In this document: positions 10,829-19,315 of the stretch, piece by piece
Position numbering within the stretch: the first letter of the stretch is position 1
Layout: every line of letters begins with the position of its first letter
DNA from: an uncultured Eubacteriales bacterium
Lineage (GTDB): Bacteria; Bacillota; Clostridia; Oscillospirales; Acutalibacteraceae
Direction of reading: 5' to 3'
DNA length: 38,971 bases
Assembly (NCBI GenBank): GCA_900320605.1
Contig: ONSY01000110.1
Location: 1-38,971 of the forward strand
Notes under the pieces: generated by a model
Told to the model about the DNA's origin: nothing
What the model saw: only the letters and a program-made list of their open reading frames with translations
Databases searched by the model: none
Made by a program: the position numbers and the translations under genes

Positions 10829-12547
10829 TTATTCAACGTCCTGCAAGGCAGCGTATCCTTCCTCGCCGGTGCGTACCTTAACTACATTTTCCACATCATA
10901 GACAAAGATTTTTCCATCACCGATATGGCCGGTGTAGAGCACTTTTTTGGCGGTTTCGATCACATCGCGTACCGGAATTGCAGAAACCACGATATCTACC
11001 TGAACCTTGGGGCGAAGGTCGGTTTCCACCGCAACGCCGCGGTAGAATTCCGTATGTCCGTTCTGCATACCGTACCCCATGACATGCGAAACCGTCATTC
11101 CGGTAATCCCGAGTTTACTCATTGCGTCCTTGAGCGCATAGAGCCTTTCTTCCTTGAAAACGATTTCGACCTTGGTGAATTTATGTCCGTCGAAGGAAGG
11201 CTCCCGCTTCACGGGAATCGCTTCGGCAACTGGAGCCGTTCCGGTAACGGCGACGATCTGGTCTCCGGTTCCGAATTCAGCATACTTGTCGACGGCGGGC
11301 ATAAAATCTGCGTAGGCGCTCGGCAGACCGTGTTCGCTTGTGTCAAGTCCGGAAAGCTCGTCAGCCGGTTCCGCTCTGAGAAAGTTTACCTTCCTGAGCA
11401 TTTTAAAGAAGCAGAACATCGTCAGGGAAGTCCAGGCGGCAACCGCTGCAAAGCCAAGCATCTGAAGACCCAGCTGTGAAAAGCTGCCGGTATAGAAAAG
11501 ACCGTTCAGCCCGGCCGGGGCATCCGGGTTCGCAAGCAGACCGACTGCGATTGTTCCCCAGATTCCGTTCGCGCAGTGGACGCCGACGGCTCCGACGGGA
11601 TCATCAATGTGCAGCTTCAGATCGAGCATTTCCACAACCAGAACGACAAGTATTCCGGCGACGATACCGACCACAGATGCGCCGACCGCGTCAAAAGCGT
11701 CACACCCGGCGGTAACAGCGACCAGTCCGGCGAGTGATGCGTTGAGACACATCGAAACATCCGGTTTTCCGTTTTTGATCCAGGTGTAGATCATGGTGGT
11801 ACAGGTTGCAACAGAAGGCGCGATGGTCGTCGTCAGAAAGATCGAGGAGAGTTCCGACGGGGAGGTGGCTGCGGCGCCGTTGAATCCGTACCAGCCGAGC
11901 CAGAGAATAAATACGCCCAGAGCCCCGAGCGGGATTGAATGGCCGGGTATTGCGTTGACCTTAGTTACTTTCCCGTTCTGATCTGTGACGTATTTCCCGA
12001 TACGCGGACCGAGAAGATACGCTCCGATCAGTGCGGCTATCCCGCCGACCATATGGATTGCGCAGGATCCCGCGTAGTCATGGAATCCGATCCAGGAGAG
12101 CCATCCGCCGCCCCAGATCCAGTGAGCTTCAATCGGATATATGATCAGACTGATGAAACCGGAGTATACACAATAGGCTGAAAATTTCGTACGTTCCGCC
12201 ATCGCTCCGGAGACGATCGTTGCGGTTGTAGCACAGAACACAAGGTTAAAGACGAAAGTGCTCGCGCCGGTAAATCCTTCAGCCGGCGAAGCGATGAACG
12301 CCTTGAATTTCGTGAACAGATCGAGATTCGGGATTCCGATCAGTCCGAAAAGCGCGTCTTCTCCCATCATCAGCGTATATCCGAGCAGAGAGAAAACGAC
12401 GGTTCCGATACAGAAATCCATCAGATTCTTCATAATGATGTTTCCGGCGTTCTTTGCCCGCGTAAAGCCGGTTTCCACCATCGCAAAGCCGGCCTGCATC
12501 CAGAATACCAGCGCAGCGCCGATCAGAAACCAAAATTCAATACTCAT
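10829..12547 (-). CDS. Ammonium transporter fused to a C-terminal PII (GlnK-like) signal domain
   Basis: 572 residues. Residues 1 to about 420 are an Amt/MEP/Rh transporter with about eleven membrane helices and the two pore histidines in SCAIHMVGG and GVHCANGIWG; the Amt C-terminal motif GLDTSEHGLPSAY follows. After a linker, residues about 457-572 form a complete PII domain with a T-loop around GYGMQNGHTEFYRG and a C-terminal GDGKIFVYDVENVVKVRTGE. PII normally sits as a separate trimer on the Amt trimer and plugs the pores through its T-loop; here both are one chain. The T-loop keeps the Tyr46 equivalent but has Val where enterobacterial PII has the uridylylated Tyr51. It starts 20 nt after the glnN stop. 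Confidence 0.93.
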   Translation of the reverse strand: MSIEFWFLIGAALVFWMQAGFAMVETGFTRAKNAGNIIMKNLMDFCIGTVVFSLLGYTLMMGEDALFGLIGIPNLDLFTKFKAFIASPAEGFTGASTFVFNLVFCATTATIVSGAMAERTKFSAYCVYSGFISLIIYPIEAHWIWGGGWLSWIGFHDYAGSCAIHMVGGIAALIGAYLLGPRIGKYVTDQNGKVTKVNAIPGHSIPLGALGVFILWLGWYGFNGAAATSPSELSSIFLTTTIAPSVATCTTMIYTWIKNGKPDVSMCLNASLAGLVAVTAGCDAFDAVGASVVGIVAGILVVLVVEMLDLKLHIDDPVGAVGVHCANGIWGTIAVGLLANPDAPAGLNGLFYTGSFSQLGLQMLGFAAVAAWTSLTMFCFFKMLRKVNFLRAEPADELSGLDTSEHGLPSAYADFMPAVDKYAEFGTGDQIVAVTGTAPVAEAIPVKREPSFDGHKFTKVEIVFKEERLYALKDAMSKLGITGMTVSHVMGYGMQNGHTEFYRGVAVETDLRPKVQVDIVVSAIPVRDVIETAKKVLYTGHIGDGKIFVYDVENVVKVRTGEEGYAALQDVE

Positions 12548-12567
12548 ATATTATTTCCTCCGGAAGT

Positions 12568-14664
12568 TTATTTCACGCTGAAAAGAATATCTCCGTAGGT
12601 CGGGAACGGCCAGTAACTCTTCGCCGTCAGCAGCTCAGCCCGGTCGCAGGGAATTCTCAGTTCGCTCATTCTGGGAAGCACAGTATCACGGATCAGCGCG
12701 GATTCCGCGATAATATCTTCCGCATCCTGCAGCCCGATTACGGCTTTTTCCAGCTCGCCGGCCTTCTCCGCAATACAGTCCGTCAGGGCGGAGAGCTTTC
12801 TTACCAGTTCGGTTTCATAGCCGCATGTTACATCCGGAGCAAAGGATCTCTTCTCAGAAGCCTGTTTTGCGAGGTCCGAAGTAAAACGGGTGATTGCCGG
12901 AGCGATTCTCTTATGAACCATATTGATCATGGTGTTCGCTTCAATCACAACACTTTTGCAGTAATTTTCAAGCATGATGTCGCGTCTGGAGCGGAGTTCG
13001 TCAATGGTGAAAACACCAAGACCTGTCAGCATCGTGACATTCTTCTTGTCAAGAAGATGCGGCATGCAGTCTGCCGTTGTCCGGTAGTTTAAAAGTCCGC
13101 GCGCTTCGGTTGCTTCTTCGATCCAGGCGTCATCGTACCCGTTGCCGTTGAAGATAATGCGCTTATGCTCTCTGATCGTTTCCTTGATCATTTCATGCAG
13201 TTCGGATTCAAAGTCACCGGCCTGTTCGAGACGATCGGCGTAGATACGCAGACTTTCGGCTACCGCGCTGTTAAGCATGATGTTCGCACAGGCGATCGAG
13301 TTCGAGGAACCAAGCATCCGGAATTCAAATTTGTTCCCGGTAAAAGCGAAGGGTGACGTGCGGTTGCGATCCGTGGTATCCCGGTTGAATTTCGGCAGGA
13401 CATCCACACCGAGCTTCATCTGCAGCTTCTGAGAGCCCTGATAGGGCGTGTCGGTTTCGATTGCTTCGAGAACAGCGTTCAGCTCGTCGCCGAGGAAAAT
13501 TGAAATAACAGCGGGCGGAGCTTCATTTGCGCCGAGCCGGTGATCATTTCCTGCCGTTGCGACTGAGATCCTGAGAAGGTCCTGATAATCGTCGACTGCT
13601 TTGATAACAGCGCAGAGGAACAGCAGGAACTGCGCGTTCTCATACGGCGTATCGCCGGGGGAAAGCAGATTCTGGCCGCTGTCCGTTGCGATGGACCAGT
13701 TGTTATGCTTGCCGCTGCCGTTGACACCGGCGAAAGGCTTTTCGTGAAGCAGACAGACCAAACCGTGTTTTGCGGCGACCTTCTGCATGATCTCCATTGT
13801 CAGCTGGTTATGATCCGTGGCGACGTTGGTTGTTGTATAAATGGGAGCAAGCTCATGCTGAGCGGGAGCAACTTCGTTGTGTTCCGTTTTCGCAAGAATC
13901 CCGAGCTTCCAGAGCTCGTTGTTCAAGTCTTCCATAAAAGCGGCGACACCTGGCTTGATTACACCGAAATAGTGATCATCCAGTTCCTGACCCTTCGGCG
14001 GTTTTGCTCCGAAGAGGGTTCTGCCGGTAAAGCGAAGATCCGGTCTTGCGTCATACATTTCCTTCGTAATAAGGAAATATTCCTGTTCAGGACCGACGGA
14101 AGAAACAACCCTTTTTGCGGTATCATTGCCGAAAAGCCGCAGAATACGGAGCGCCTGCCGGCTTAAAACTTCCATGGAGCGAAGCAGTGGTGTCTTTTTA
14201 TCGAGCGCATGACCGCCGTAGGAGCAGAACGCTGTCGGAATGCAGAGCGTCTTTCCCTTGATGAACGCGTAGGAAGTCGGATCCCAGGCTGTGTATCCTC
14301 TGGCTTCAAAAGTTGCCCGCAGGCCGCCGGACGGGAATGAAGAGGCGTCCGGTTCTCCTTTAATAAGCTCCTTGCCGGAAAATTCCATGATAACGCTTCC
14401 GTCCGGAGAGGGGGTGATGAAGCTGTCGTGCTTTTCCGCGGTGATTCCGGTCAGCGGCTGAAACCAGTGCGTAAAATGGGTTGCGCCTTTCGAAACCGCC
14501 CAGTTCTTCATTGCCTCGGCTACCGCGTTGGCCACACTGATATCCAGTTCTTTCCCTTCGTCAATCGTTTTCCGGAGAGAAGCGTAAACGTCTGCGGAAA
14601 GGGTTGCCCGCATTACGCGATCGTCAAAAACCTGGCTTCCGAAATAATCTGATACTGTACTCAT
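12568..14664 (-). CDS. glnN: Glutamine synthetase type III
   Basis: ATP-dependent ligation of ammonia to glutamate, GSIII class (large-subunit form found in anaerobes and cyanobacteria). 697 residues, about the family length and far longer than GSI. Family-typical stretches include [52 protein letters not shown] and GSGKHNNWS. The start at 14664 is supported by AAAGGAG upstream and by the conserved [14 protein letters not shown]-terminus; a further upstream in-frame ATG is rejected. First gene of the minus-strand glutamine operon, preceded by a consensus promoter and a structured leader of about 160 nt. With the short GS on the other strand this is the second glutamine synthetase in the window. 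Confidence 0.96.
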   Translation of the reverse strand: MSTVSDYFGSQVFDDRVMRATLSADVYASLRKTIDEGKELDISVANAVAEAMKNWAVSKGATHFTHWFQPLTGITAEKHDSFITPSPDGSVIMEFSGKELIKGEPDASSFPSGGLRATFEARGYTAWDPTSYAFIKGKTLCIPTAFCSYGGHALDKKTPLLRSMEVLSRQALRILRLFGNDTAKRVVSSVGPEQEYFLITKEMYDARPDLRFTGRTLFGAKPPKGQELDDHYFGVIKPGVAAFMEDLNNELWKLGILAKTEHNEVAPAQHELAPIYTTTNVATDHNQLTMEIMQKVAAKHGLVCLLHEKPFAGVNGSGKHNNWSIATDSGQNLLSPGDTPYENAQFLLFLCAVIKAVDDYQDLLRISVATAGNDHRLGANEAPPAVISIFLGDELNAVLEAIETDTPYQGSQKLQMKLGVDVLPKFNRDTTDRNRTSPFAFTGNKFEFRMLGSSNSIACANIMLNSAVAESLRIYADRLEQAGDFESELHEMIKETIREHKRIIFNGNGYDDAWIEEATEARGLLNYRTTADCMPHLLDKKNVTMLTGLGVFTIDELRSRRDIMLENYCKSVVIEANTMINMVHKRIAPAITRFTSDLAKQASEKRSFAPDVTCGYETELVRKLSALTDCIAEKAGELEKAVIGLQDAEDIIAESALIRDTVLPRMSELRIPCDRAELLTAKSYWPFPTYGDILFSVK

Positions 14665-14689
14665 ACTGAATTCTCCTTTATAAATGAGT

Positions 14690-14737
14690 AAAGGCAAAGA
14701 CACCTTTTGCGAAACACAAAAGACGCCTTTGCCTTTT
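14690..14737 (-). promoter_or_regulatory. Second leader hairpin of glnN, with alternative AAAGGC hexaloop hairpin
   Basis: Two mutually exclusive folds. A short one (14737-14718) has a 7-bp stem closing the loop AAAGGC. A long one (14736-14690) is a stem of about 20 pairs, several of them G-U, with a UUU tip. The long fold is followed only by UUUACUCAUUU, a poor terminator tail; on the opposite strand it is followed by TTTTTA. The hexaloop is identical to that in the leader of the divergent operon. Confidence 0.6.
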
Positions 14738-14769
14738 TATGCAGTTTGATTCGATCCGCTCTTCTCCTG

Positions 14770-14817
14770 AAAAAGAAGAAAGAGCGTCTTCGAGTACATT
14801 CACTCAAAGACGCCCTT
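14770..14817 (-). terminator. Leader terminator (attenuator) of the glnN operon
   Basis: On the minus strand a 16-bp stem (14817-14802 with 14795-14780; two G-U pairs) closes a six-base loop and is followed by TCTTCTTTTTC. It lies about 10 nt into the transcript and more than 100 nt before glnN, as expected for attenuation. Its 5' arm shares 14806-14817 with the hexaloop hairpin just upstream, so only one of the two can form. Confidence 0.75.
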
Positions 14818-14823
14818 GCCTTT
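14806..14823 (-). promoter_or_regulatory. Predicted ANTAR-target hairpin, hexaloop AAGGGC, glnN leader
   Basis: AAAGGC / GUCUUU stem (6 bp, one G-U) around loop AAGGGC, at the very 5' end of the predicted transcript. Loop A1 and G4 match the rule for RNA targets of ANTAR antiterminators. It overlaps the terminator arm. Binding is inferred, not shown. Confidence 0.65.
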
Positions 14824-14832
14824 CTGTGCGAA

Positions 14833-14861
14833 ATTATACTCCCGGAGTTCCCGGTTGTCAA
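14833..14861 (-). promoter_or_regulatory. Consensus SigA promoter of the glnN operon
   Basis: Minus strand TTGACA (14861-14856), 17-nt spacer, TATAAT (14838-14833): a perfect match to consensus, with a predicted start near 14826. Such a strong promoter suggests that control is mostly after initiation, in the leader. Confidence 0.9.
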
Positions 14862-14911
14862 CCCCCTTTTTTCTCTTTTTGTAAACTGACGCAATCCGCG
14901 GGATTTTCCAC

Positions 14912-14940
14912 TTGACATCCTGTAACGGGTGGCGTATAAT
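14912..14940 (+). promoter_or_regulatory. Consensus SigA promoter of the glutamate synthase operon
   Basis: TTGACA (14912-14917), 17-nt spacer, TATAAT (14935-14940), again a perfect match. Its -35 lies 50 bp from the -35 of the divergent glnN promoter; the short T-rich spacer between has no obvious palindrome. Confidence 0.9.
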
Positions 14941-14947
14941 GCAGGCA

Positions 14948-14965
14948 ATGAGCAAAGGCGTTCAT
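14948..14965 (+). promoter_or_regulatory. Predicted ANTAR-target hairpin, hexaloop AAAGGC, glutamate synthase leader
   Basis: AUGAGC / GUUCAU stem (6 bp, one G-U) around loop AAAGGC, starting 8 nt after the -10 box. Same loop class, same closing C-G and same second G-U pair as the glnN leader hairpin. It shares 14955-14965 with the terminator stem, so the two folds exclude each other. Confidence 0.65.
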
Positions 14966-15009
14966 GACGGTACAGGTGCCCTGTACCGGAGTGGACGCCT
15001 TCTTTTTTT
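14955..15009 (+). terminator. Leader terminator (attenuator) of the glutamate synthase operon
   Basis: Long hairpin: outer 7 bp AAGGCGT/ACGCCTT, four weaker pairs, a tandem GA mismatch, inner 9 bp CGGTACAGG/CCTGTACCG with a TGC tip, then C and seven Ts. It ends 27 nt before the first gene, so transcription would stop unless the 5' arm is captured by the hexaloop hairpin. Confidence 0.85.
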
Positions 15010-15036
15010 ATAATCTCCTGGAAGGGAATGGGAAAA

Positions 15037-16131
15037 ATGCGCAAGGAAGGTCAGTTCCGTATACCATCCGGATGTGCGATTGCCGCGGTAATCTCCAGAA
15101 ATGGGGAACGGATGCCCGGCGACCTGATCGCGAAGTCCATGGAACCGATGCACGAACGTTCCAACGGACTCGGCGGTGGGTTCGCAGGATATGGAATTTA
15201 TCCTGAATATCGCGACTTTTATGCACTTCATCTGTTTTTCGACAGCCGTGATGTCCGAAAAGAATGTGAGACCCTATTAAAGGAATATTTTGAAATCGTA
15301 CAGTCGGAGATTATCCCGACGAGAAAAATCCCGGAGATTACGGATGAGCCGATCATCTGGAGATATTTCGTCGCCCCGCTGAATTCAATGCTTCGCAGCC
15401 TTCAGCTCGACGAAAAGGAGCTTGTAGCGCGTACGGTGATGAAAATCAATACCGAAATGAAAGGGGCCTATGTCTTTTCAAGCGGAAAAAACATGGGAAC
15501 CTTTAAGGCGGTTGGCTTTCCCGAAGACGTGGGAAGGTTCTACCAGCTCGAAAACTATGCAGGCTATTCATGGACGGCACACGGCCGATATCCGACCAAT
15601 ACCCCGGGCTGGTGGGGAGGCGCTCATCCATTTACGCTGCTGGATTTTTCTGTCGTCCATAATGGAGAAATATCTTCTTATGACGCAAACCGGCGGTTTA
15701 TTGAAATGTTCGGATACAAATGCACACTCCTGACCGATACGGAGGTCATTACCTATATCATGGATTATCTGATCCGGATCCAGGGCCTATCGATGACGGA
15801 GGCCGCGAATGTTGTCGCAGCGCCGTTCTGGAGTACGATCGAACGTGAATGGGATCGCGAGGAACGGCAGAAGCAGGCGTATCTGCGAACCGTTTTTCCC
15901 AGTCTCCTCGTAACCGGCCCGTTTTCCATTGTTTTAGGTTTCACCGGAGGTATAATGGCGCTGAACGACCGGCTGAAACTGCGTTCAATGGTGGTCGGTG
16001 AAAAAGATGAGCGAGTATACATTGCGAGCGAAGAGGCGGCGATCCGGGCGATGGAGCCGGATGTGGAAAAAATCTGGGCTCCGGCAGGCGGAGAGCCTGT
16101 CATCATCCGTGTGAAAGAAGGTGTCTGCTGA
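15037..16131 (+). CDS. Glutamate synthase, glutamine amidotransferase subunit (archaeal-type split GltB N-domain)
   Basis: Class II (Ntn) amidotransferase domain that hydrolyses glutamine and passes ammonia to the FMN subunit. 364 residues from this start. The probable nucleophile is the Cys of IPSGCAIAAV near the N-terminus, which would need propeptide processing. Also visible: RSNGLGGGFAGYGIYPEY, SWTAHGRYPTNTPG and VVHNGEISSYDANR, typical of the class. Start choice: the ATG at 15037 is about 11 nt after GGAAGGG and gives the short N-terminus expected; an in-frame ATG at 15028 is almost on top of the ribosome site. First gene of a seven-gene plus-strand run, behind an attenuator. In ordinary bacteria this domain is fused to the rest of GltB. 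Confidence 0.9.
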   Translation: MRKEGQFRIPSGCAIAAVISRNGERMPGDLIAKSMEPMHERSNGLGGGFAGYGIYPEYRDFYALHLFFDSRDVRKECETLLKEYFEIVQSEIIPTRKIPEITDEPIIWRYFVAPLNSMLRSLQLDEKELVARTVMKINTEMKGAYVFSSGKNMGTFKAVGFPEDVGRFYQLENYAGYSWTAHGRYPTNTPGWWGGAHPFTLLDFSVVHNGEISSYDANRRFIEMFGYKCTLLTDTEVITYIMDYLIRIQGLSMTEAANVVAAPFWSTIEREWDREERQKQAYLRTVFPSLLVTGPFSIVLGFTGGIMALNDRLKLRSMVVGEKDERVYIASEEAAIRAMEPDVEKIWAPAGGEPVIIRVKEGVC

Positions 16132-16132
16132 A

Positions 16133-17638
16133 ATGGGAATCGATTTCATATACCCCGAATTTGAAGTTGTCCGGAATGAAAACCGGTGCATTGCCTGCCG
16201 CGTCTGTGAACGTCAGTGCTCAAACGAAGTCCATTCCTTCAGTGCCGAGCGCGGAATCATGATGAGCGATGAGACAAAATGCGTCAACTGTCAGCGCTGT
16301 GTTTCGCTCTGCCCGACCAGGGCGCTCAAGATCGTAAAAAGCAACTGCACATTACGGGAGAATGCCAACTGGCAGAACGATACGATCCGTGAAATATATA
16401 AGCAGGCGCAGAGCGGGGGCGTTCTCCTTTCTTCCATGGGAAATCCGAAACCGTTTCCTGTTTACTGGGACAAGATCCTGATCAATGCTTCCCAGGTAAC
16501 GAATCCGTCGATTGACCCGCTGCGCGAACCGATGGAAACTCATGTTACTCTTGGAAAGAAACCGGACCGGGTGCGCCGCGACGAACAGGGAAATATCCTT
16601 CGGGAGCTTCCGCCGCAGATTTCTCTCTCCATGCCGGTTATGTTTTCCGCGATGAGTTACGGCTCGATCAGTTACAATGCCCATGCTTCCCTCGCTCGTG
16701 CTGCGACGGAGCTCGGGATCCTCTATAATACAGGCGAAGGCGGCCTGCATGAGGATTTCTACAAGTACGGCGCAAATACGATTGTTCAGGTTGCAAGCGG
16801 GCGATTCGGTGTGCATGAGGACTATCTTGAAGCCGGTGCCGCAATTGAGATAAAAATGGGTCAGGGCGCGAAACCCGGAATCGGAGGGCATCTTCCCGGT
16901 GCGAAAATCGTTGGAGATGTCTCGAAAACACGTATGATTCCCGAAGGCAGCGACGCGATTTCTCCCGCGCCGCACCATGATATTTATTCGATCGAAGATC
17001 TTCGCCAGTTGGTCTATTCGCTGAAAGAAGCGACTGAATATCAGAAACCGGTGATCGTAAAGGTTGCCGCAGTACATAATATCGCGGCGATCGCAAGCGG
17101 AATTGCCCGCAGCGGCGCGGATATTATTGCGATAGACGGATTCCGCGGCGGTACCGGTGCGGCTCCCACGAGAATTCGTGATAACGTCGGAATTCCGATT
17201 GAGCTTGCACTTGCGGCTGTGGATCAGCGGCTGAGAGACGAGGGGATACGCAACAGTGTTTCTCTGGTTGCCGGAGGGTCTATCCGAAGCGCCTCAGACG
17301 TCGTTAAAGCGATTGCACTCGGCGCGGATGCCTGTTATATCGCAACGGCTGCGCTTTTGGCACTTGGGTGTCACCTCTGCCGTACATGCCAAAGCGGAAA
17401 ATGCAACTGGGGAATAGCAACACAGCAGCCCGAACTTGTTCGGCGGCTGAATCCGGAAACCGGATGTGAACGCCTTGTAAACCTGATGACCGCCTGGCGC
17501 CGGGAGATTATGGAGCTGATGGGCGGAATGGGAATCAATTCCATTGAAGCGCTGCGCGGCAACCGAATGATGCTGCGCGGAGTCGGCCTGAATCAGAAAG
17601 AGCTGGATATCCTTGGTATCTCGCATGCGGGGGAATAA
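16133..17638 (+). CDS. gltB: Glutamate synthase, FMN/Fe-S catalytic subunit with N-terminal 2[4Fe-4S] ferredoxin domain
   Basis: Carries the alpha/beta-barrel that reduces 2-oxoglutarate plus ammonia to glutamate on FMN. 501 residues. Residues about 15-75 hold two ferredoxin motifs (CIACRVCERQC and CVNCQRCVSLCP). The barrel follows with MSYGSISYNAHASLARAA, GEGGLHEDFY, IKMGQGAKPGIGGHLPG, DGFRGGTGAAPTRI, and the Fe-S cysteines CHLCRTCQSGKC near the end. The GATase, GXGXG and reductase parts are separate genes around it. ATG 16133 was chosen over an in-frame GTG at 16121 because of AGAAGGTG upstream; it follows the preceding stop by one base. The electron source is presumably the ferredoxin and FAD proteins encoded next. 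Confidence 0.93.
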   Translation: MGIDFIYPEFEVVRNENRCIACRVCERQCSNEVHSFSAERGIMMSDETKCVNCQRCVSLCPTRALKIVKSNCTLRENANWQNDTIREIYKQAQSGGVLLSSMGNPKPFPVYWDKILINASQVTNPSIDPLREPMETHVTLGKKPDRVRRDEQGNILRELPPQISLSMPVMFSAMSYGSISYNAHASLARAATELGILYNTGEGGLHEDFYKYGANTIVQVASGRFGVHEDYLEAGAAIEIKMGQGAKPGIGGHLPGAKIVGDVSKTRMIPEGSDAISPAPHHDIYSIEDLRQLVYSLKEATEYQKPVIVKVAAVHNIAAIASGIARSGADIIAIDGFRGGTGAAPTRIRDNVGIPIELALAAVDQRLRDEGIRNSVSLVAGGSIRSASDVVKAIALGADACYIATAALLALGCHLCRTCQSGKCNWGIATQQPELVRRLNPETGCERLVNLMTAWRREIMELMGGMGINSIEALRGNRMMLRGVGLNQKELDILGISHAGE

Positions 17639-17642
17639 TTCA

Positions 17643-18083
17643 ATGAAACGGGTATATGTCAATGAACAGTGGTGCCTTGGCTGCCATCTCTGTGAATACA
17701 ACTGCGCTTTTGCGAACTCCGGGATGACGGACATGGTGCTGGCACTGAAAGGAAAACCGATCTATCCGAGAATCCATGTTGAAGAAGGCGAGAAAATCAC
17801 TTACGCGGTTTCCTGCCGTCACTGTGAGGATCCGCTGTGCGTAAAAAGCTGTATTGCCGGTGCGCTCTTCCGTCAGGACGGAGTGATCCGGATTGACCGG
17901 AAAAAATGTGTCGGATGTTTCACCTGTGTACTTGTCTGCCCATATGGAGCGCTTGCGCCGAATGAGGACGGAGTAATGCAGAAATGTGAGCTTTGTCTGG
18001 AGAACAGCAGCGGTGCGCCGGCTTGTGTTCAGGGATGTCCGAACCGGGCGATCGTTTACGAAGAACGGGAGGAATCGCAATGA
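17643..18083 (+). CDS. 4Fe-4S ferredoxin electron-transfer subunit (HycB/CooF-like), glutamate synthase cluster
   Basis: 146 residues with four cysteine groups: CLGCHLCEYNC, CRHCEDPLCVKSC, CVGCFTCVLVCP, and CELC plus CVQGCP. This is the pattern of polyferredoxin subunits such as HycB/CooF/DmsB, expected to bind up to four [4Fe-4S] clusters. The start is the ATG at 17643, 4 bases after the gltB stop and downstream of GGGGGA; longer frames would run into gltB. Its stop overlaps the next ATG (ATGA). Position between the FMN subunit and an FAD reductase argues that it relays electrons between them; this is inference. Confidence 0.9.
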   Translation: MKRVYVNEQWCLGCHLCEYNCAFANSGMTDMVLALKGKPIYPRIHVEEGEKITYAVSCRHCEDPLCVKSCIAGALFRQDGVIRIDRKKCVGCFTCVLVCPYGALAPNEDGVMQKCELCLENSSGAPACVQGCPNRAIVYEEREESQ

Positions 18084-19312
18084 GACAATATGTGATTATC
18101 GGAAACGGTGTTGCGGCTGCAGGGTGTATTGAGGGAATCCGTACAATGGATTCGAAAAGCGGGATCACGGTTGTTTCCGAAGAAAACCGCGCTGTCTACT
18201 GCCGCCCGTTGATCTCCTACTTTTTGGAAAAGAAAACAGACCCGGAACGTATGCAGTATCGCGACGTACATTATTACGAGCGTATGGGGTGCCGTGTGCT
18301 TTACGGAAAAAAAGCGGTTCAGATTCATAAAGAAAACTGTGAGGCTGAACTGGATGACGGTACGTTTCTGCCGTATGACGGACTGTGCCTTGCGGTTGGT
18401 TCCTCGCCGTTCGTACCCCGCTTTGAAGGAATTGAGAATGTAGAAAAAAAGTTCTCTTTCATGACGCTTGATGACGCGATGGCGCTTGATGCGGCAGTAA
18501 GTGATAATTCGCGTGTTCTGATTGTCGGTGCCGGCCTGATCGGCCTGAAATGTGCGGAGGGGATTGTCGGTCGGGCTGCGAGTGTTGCTGTCTGCGATCT
18601 GGCGGATCGTGTTCTTTCCAGCATTCTGGATACTGACTGTGCTGCAATGATGCAGAAACATCTGGAAGAACACGAGATGCATTTTTATCTGAATGACAGT
18701 GTCAAACGGTTTGAGAAAAACACTGCCTATATGAATAGCGGGGCAGTTGTTCCGTTTGATCTTCTCGTCCTTGCTGTCGGAGTACGTGCGAATACTTCCC
18801 TCCTCAGGGAAGCGGGAGGCGAAGTGAACCGGGGAATAATTGTGAATCGTCAGATGCGGACATCCATTTCCGGTATATTTGCAGCAGGAGACTGTACTGA
18901 AGGGTGGGACAGCTCCATCGGACAGAACCGGGTCCTTGCAATTCTGCCGAACGCTTATCTTCAGGGCTATACTGCGGGAATCAATATGGCAGGTGGTTCC
19001 GAATCTCTTGACAATGCGATTCCGATGAATTCCATCGGCTTTTTCGGTCTTCATGCCATGACGGCCGGTTCGTATGACGGAGACATGTATGAGGAGAAAA
19101 CAGAAACGTCGATAAAACGGCTGTTTTATAAAGATGATCTTCTCAAAGGCTTTATTCTGATCGGCTGTCATGAGCGCGCGGGAATATATACCTCTATGAT
19201 CCGGGAGAAGACGCCGATTTCCTCCGTTAATTTTGATTTACTCAAAAAAGCGGCAACAACGGCGGCTTTTTCTGCCCAAATACGTAGAAAAAAATTCGGA
19301 GGAGTGGTATAA
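18080..19312 (+). CDS. FAD/NAD(P)-dependent oxidoreductase of the glutamate synthase cluster
   Basis: 410 residues, pyridine nucleotide-disulphide oxidoreductase fold. FAD-binding GNGVAAAG at the N-terminus, the NAD(P)-binding VGAGLIGLK near residue 150, and the second FAD motif GIFAAGDC near 270. It resembles rubredoxin- and nitrite-reductase-type NADH oxidoreductases more than GltD, which has N-terminal Fe-S clusters; here those are on the separate ferredoxin. The ATG overlaps the previous stop. Likely role: feed electrons from NAD(P)H to the ferredoxin and on to FMN. Whether NADH or NADPH is used cannot be read here. Confidence 0.88.
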   Translation: MRQYVIIGNGVAAAGCIEGIRTMDSKSGITVVSEENRAVYCRPLISYFLEKKTDPERMQYRDVHYYERMGCRVLYGKKAVQIHKENCEAELDDGTFLPYDGLCLAVGSSPFVPRFEGIENVEKKFSFMTLDDAMALDAAVSDNSRVLIVGAGLIGLKCAEGIVGRAASVAVCDLADRVLSSILDTDCAAMMQKHLEEHEMHFYLNDSVKRFEKNTAYMNSGAVVPFDLLVLAVGVRANTSLLREAGGEVNRGIIVNRQMRTSISGIFAAGDCTEGWDSSIGQNRVLAILPNAYLQGYTAGINMAGGSESLDNAIPMNSIGFFGLHAMTAGSYDGDMYEEKTETSIKRLFYKDDLLKGFILIGCHERAGIYTSMIREKTPISSVNFDLLKKAATTAAFSAQIRRKKFGGVV

Positions 19313-19315
19313 TCT

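Noticed and set aside
14796-14801. Six-base tip GAAUGU of the glnN leader terminator as an ANTAR hexaloop
   Set aside because: Right size but G at position 1 and U at position 4, so it does not fit the A1/G4 rule; the AAGGGC loop just upstream does.
18056-19171. Open frame of 371 codons antisense to the FAD oxidoreductase gene
   Set aside because: The plus strand carries clear FAD and NAD motifs with ATGA coupling to the ferredoxin gene; the minus frame has neither.
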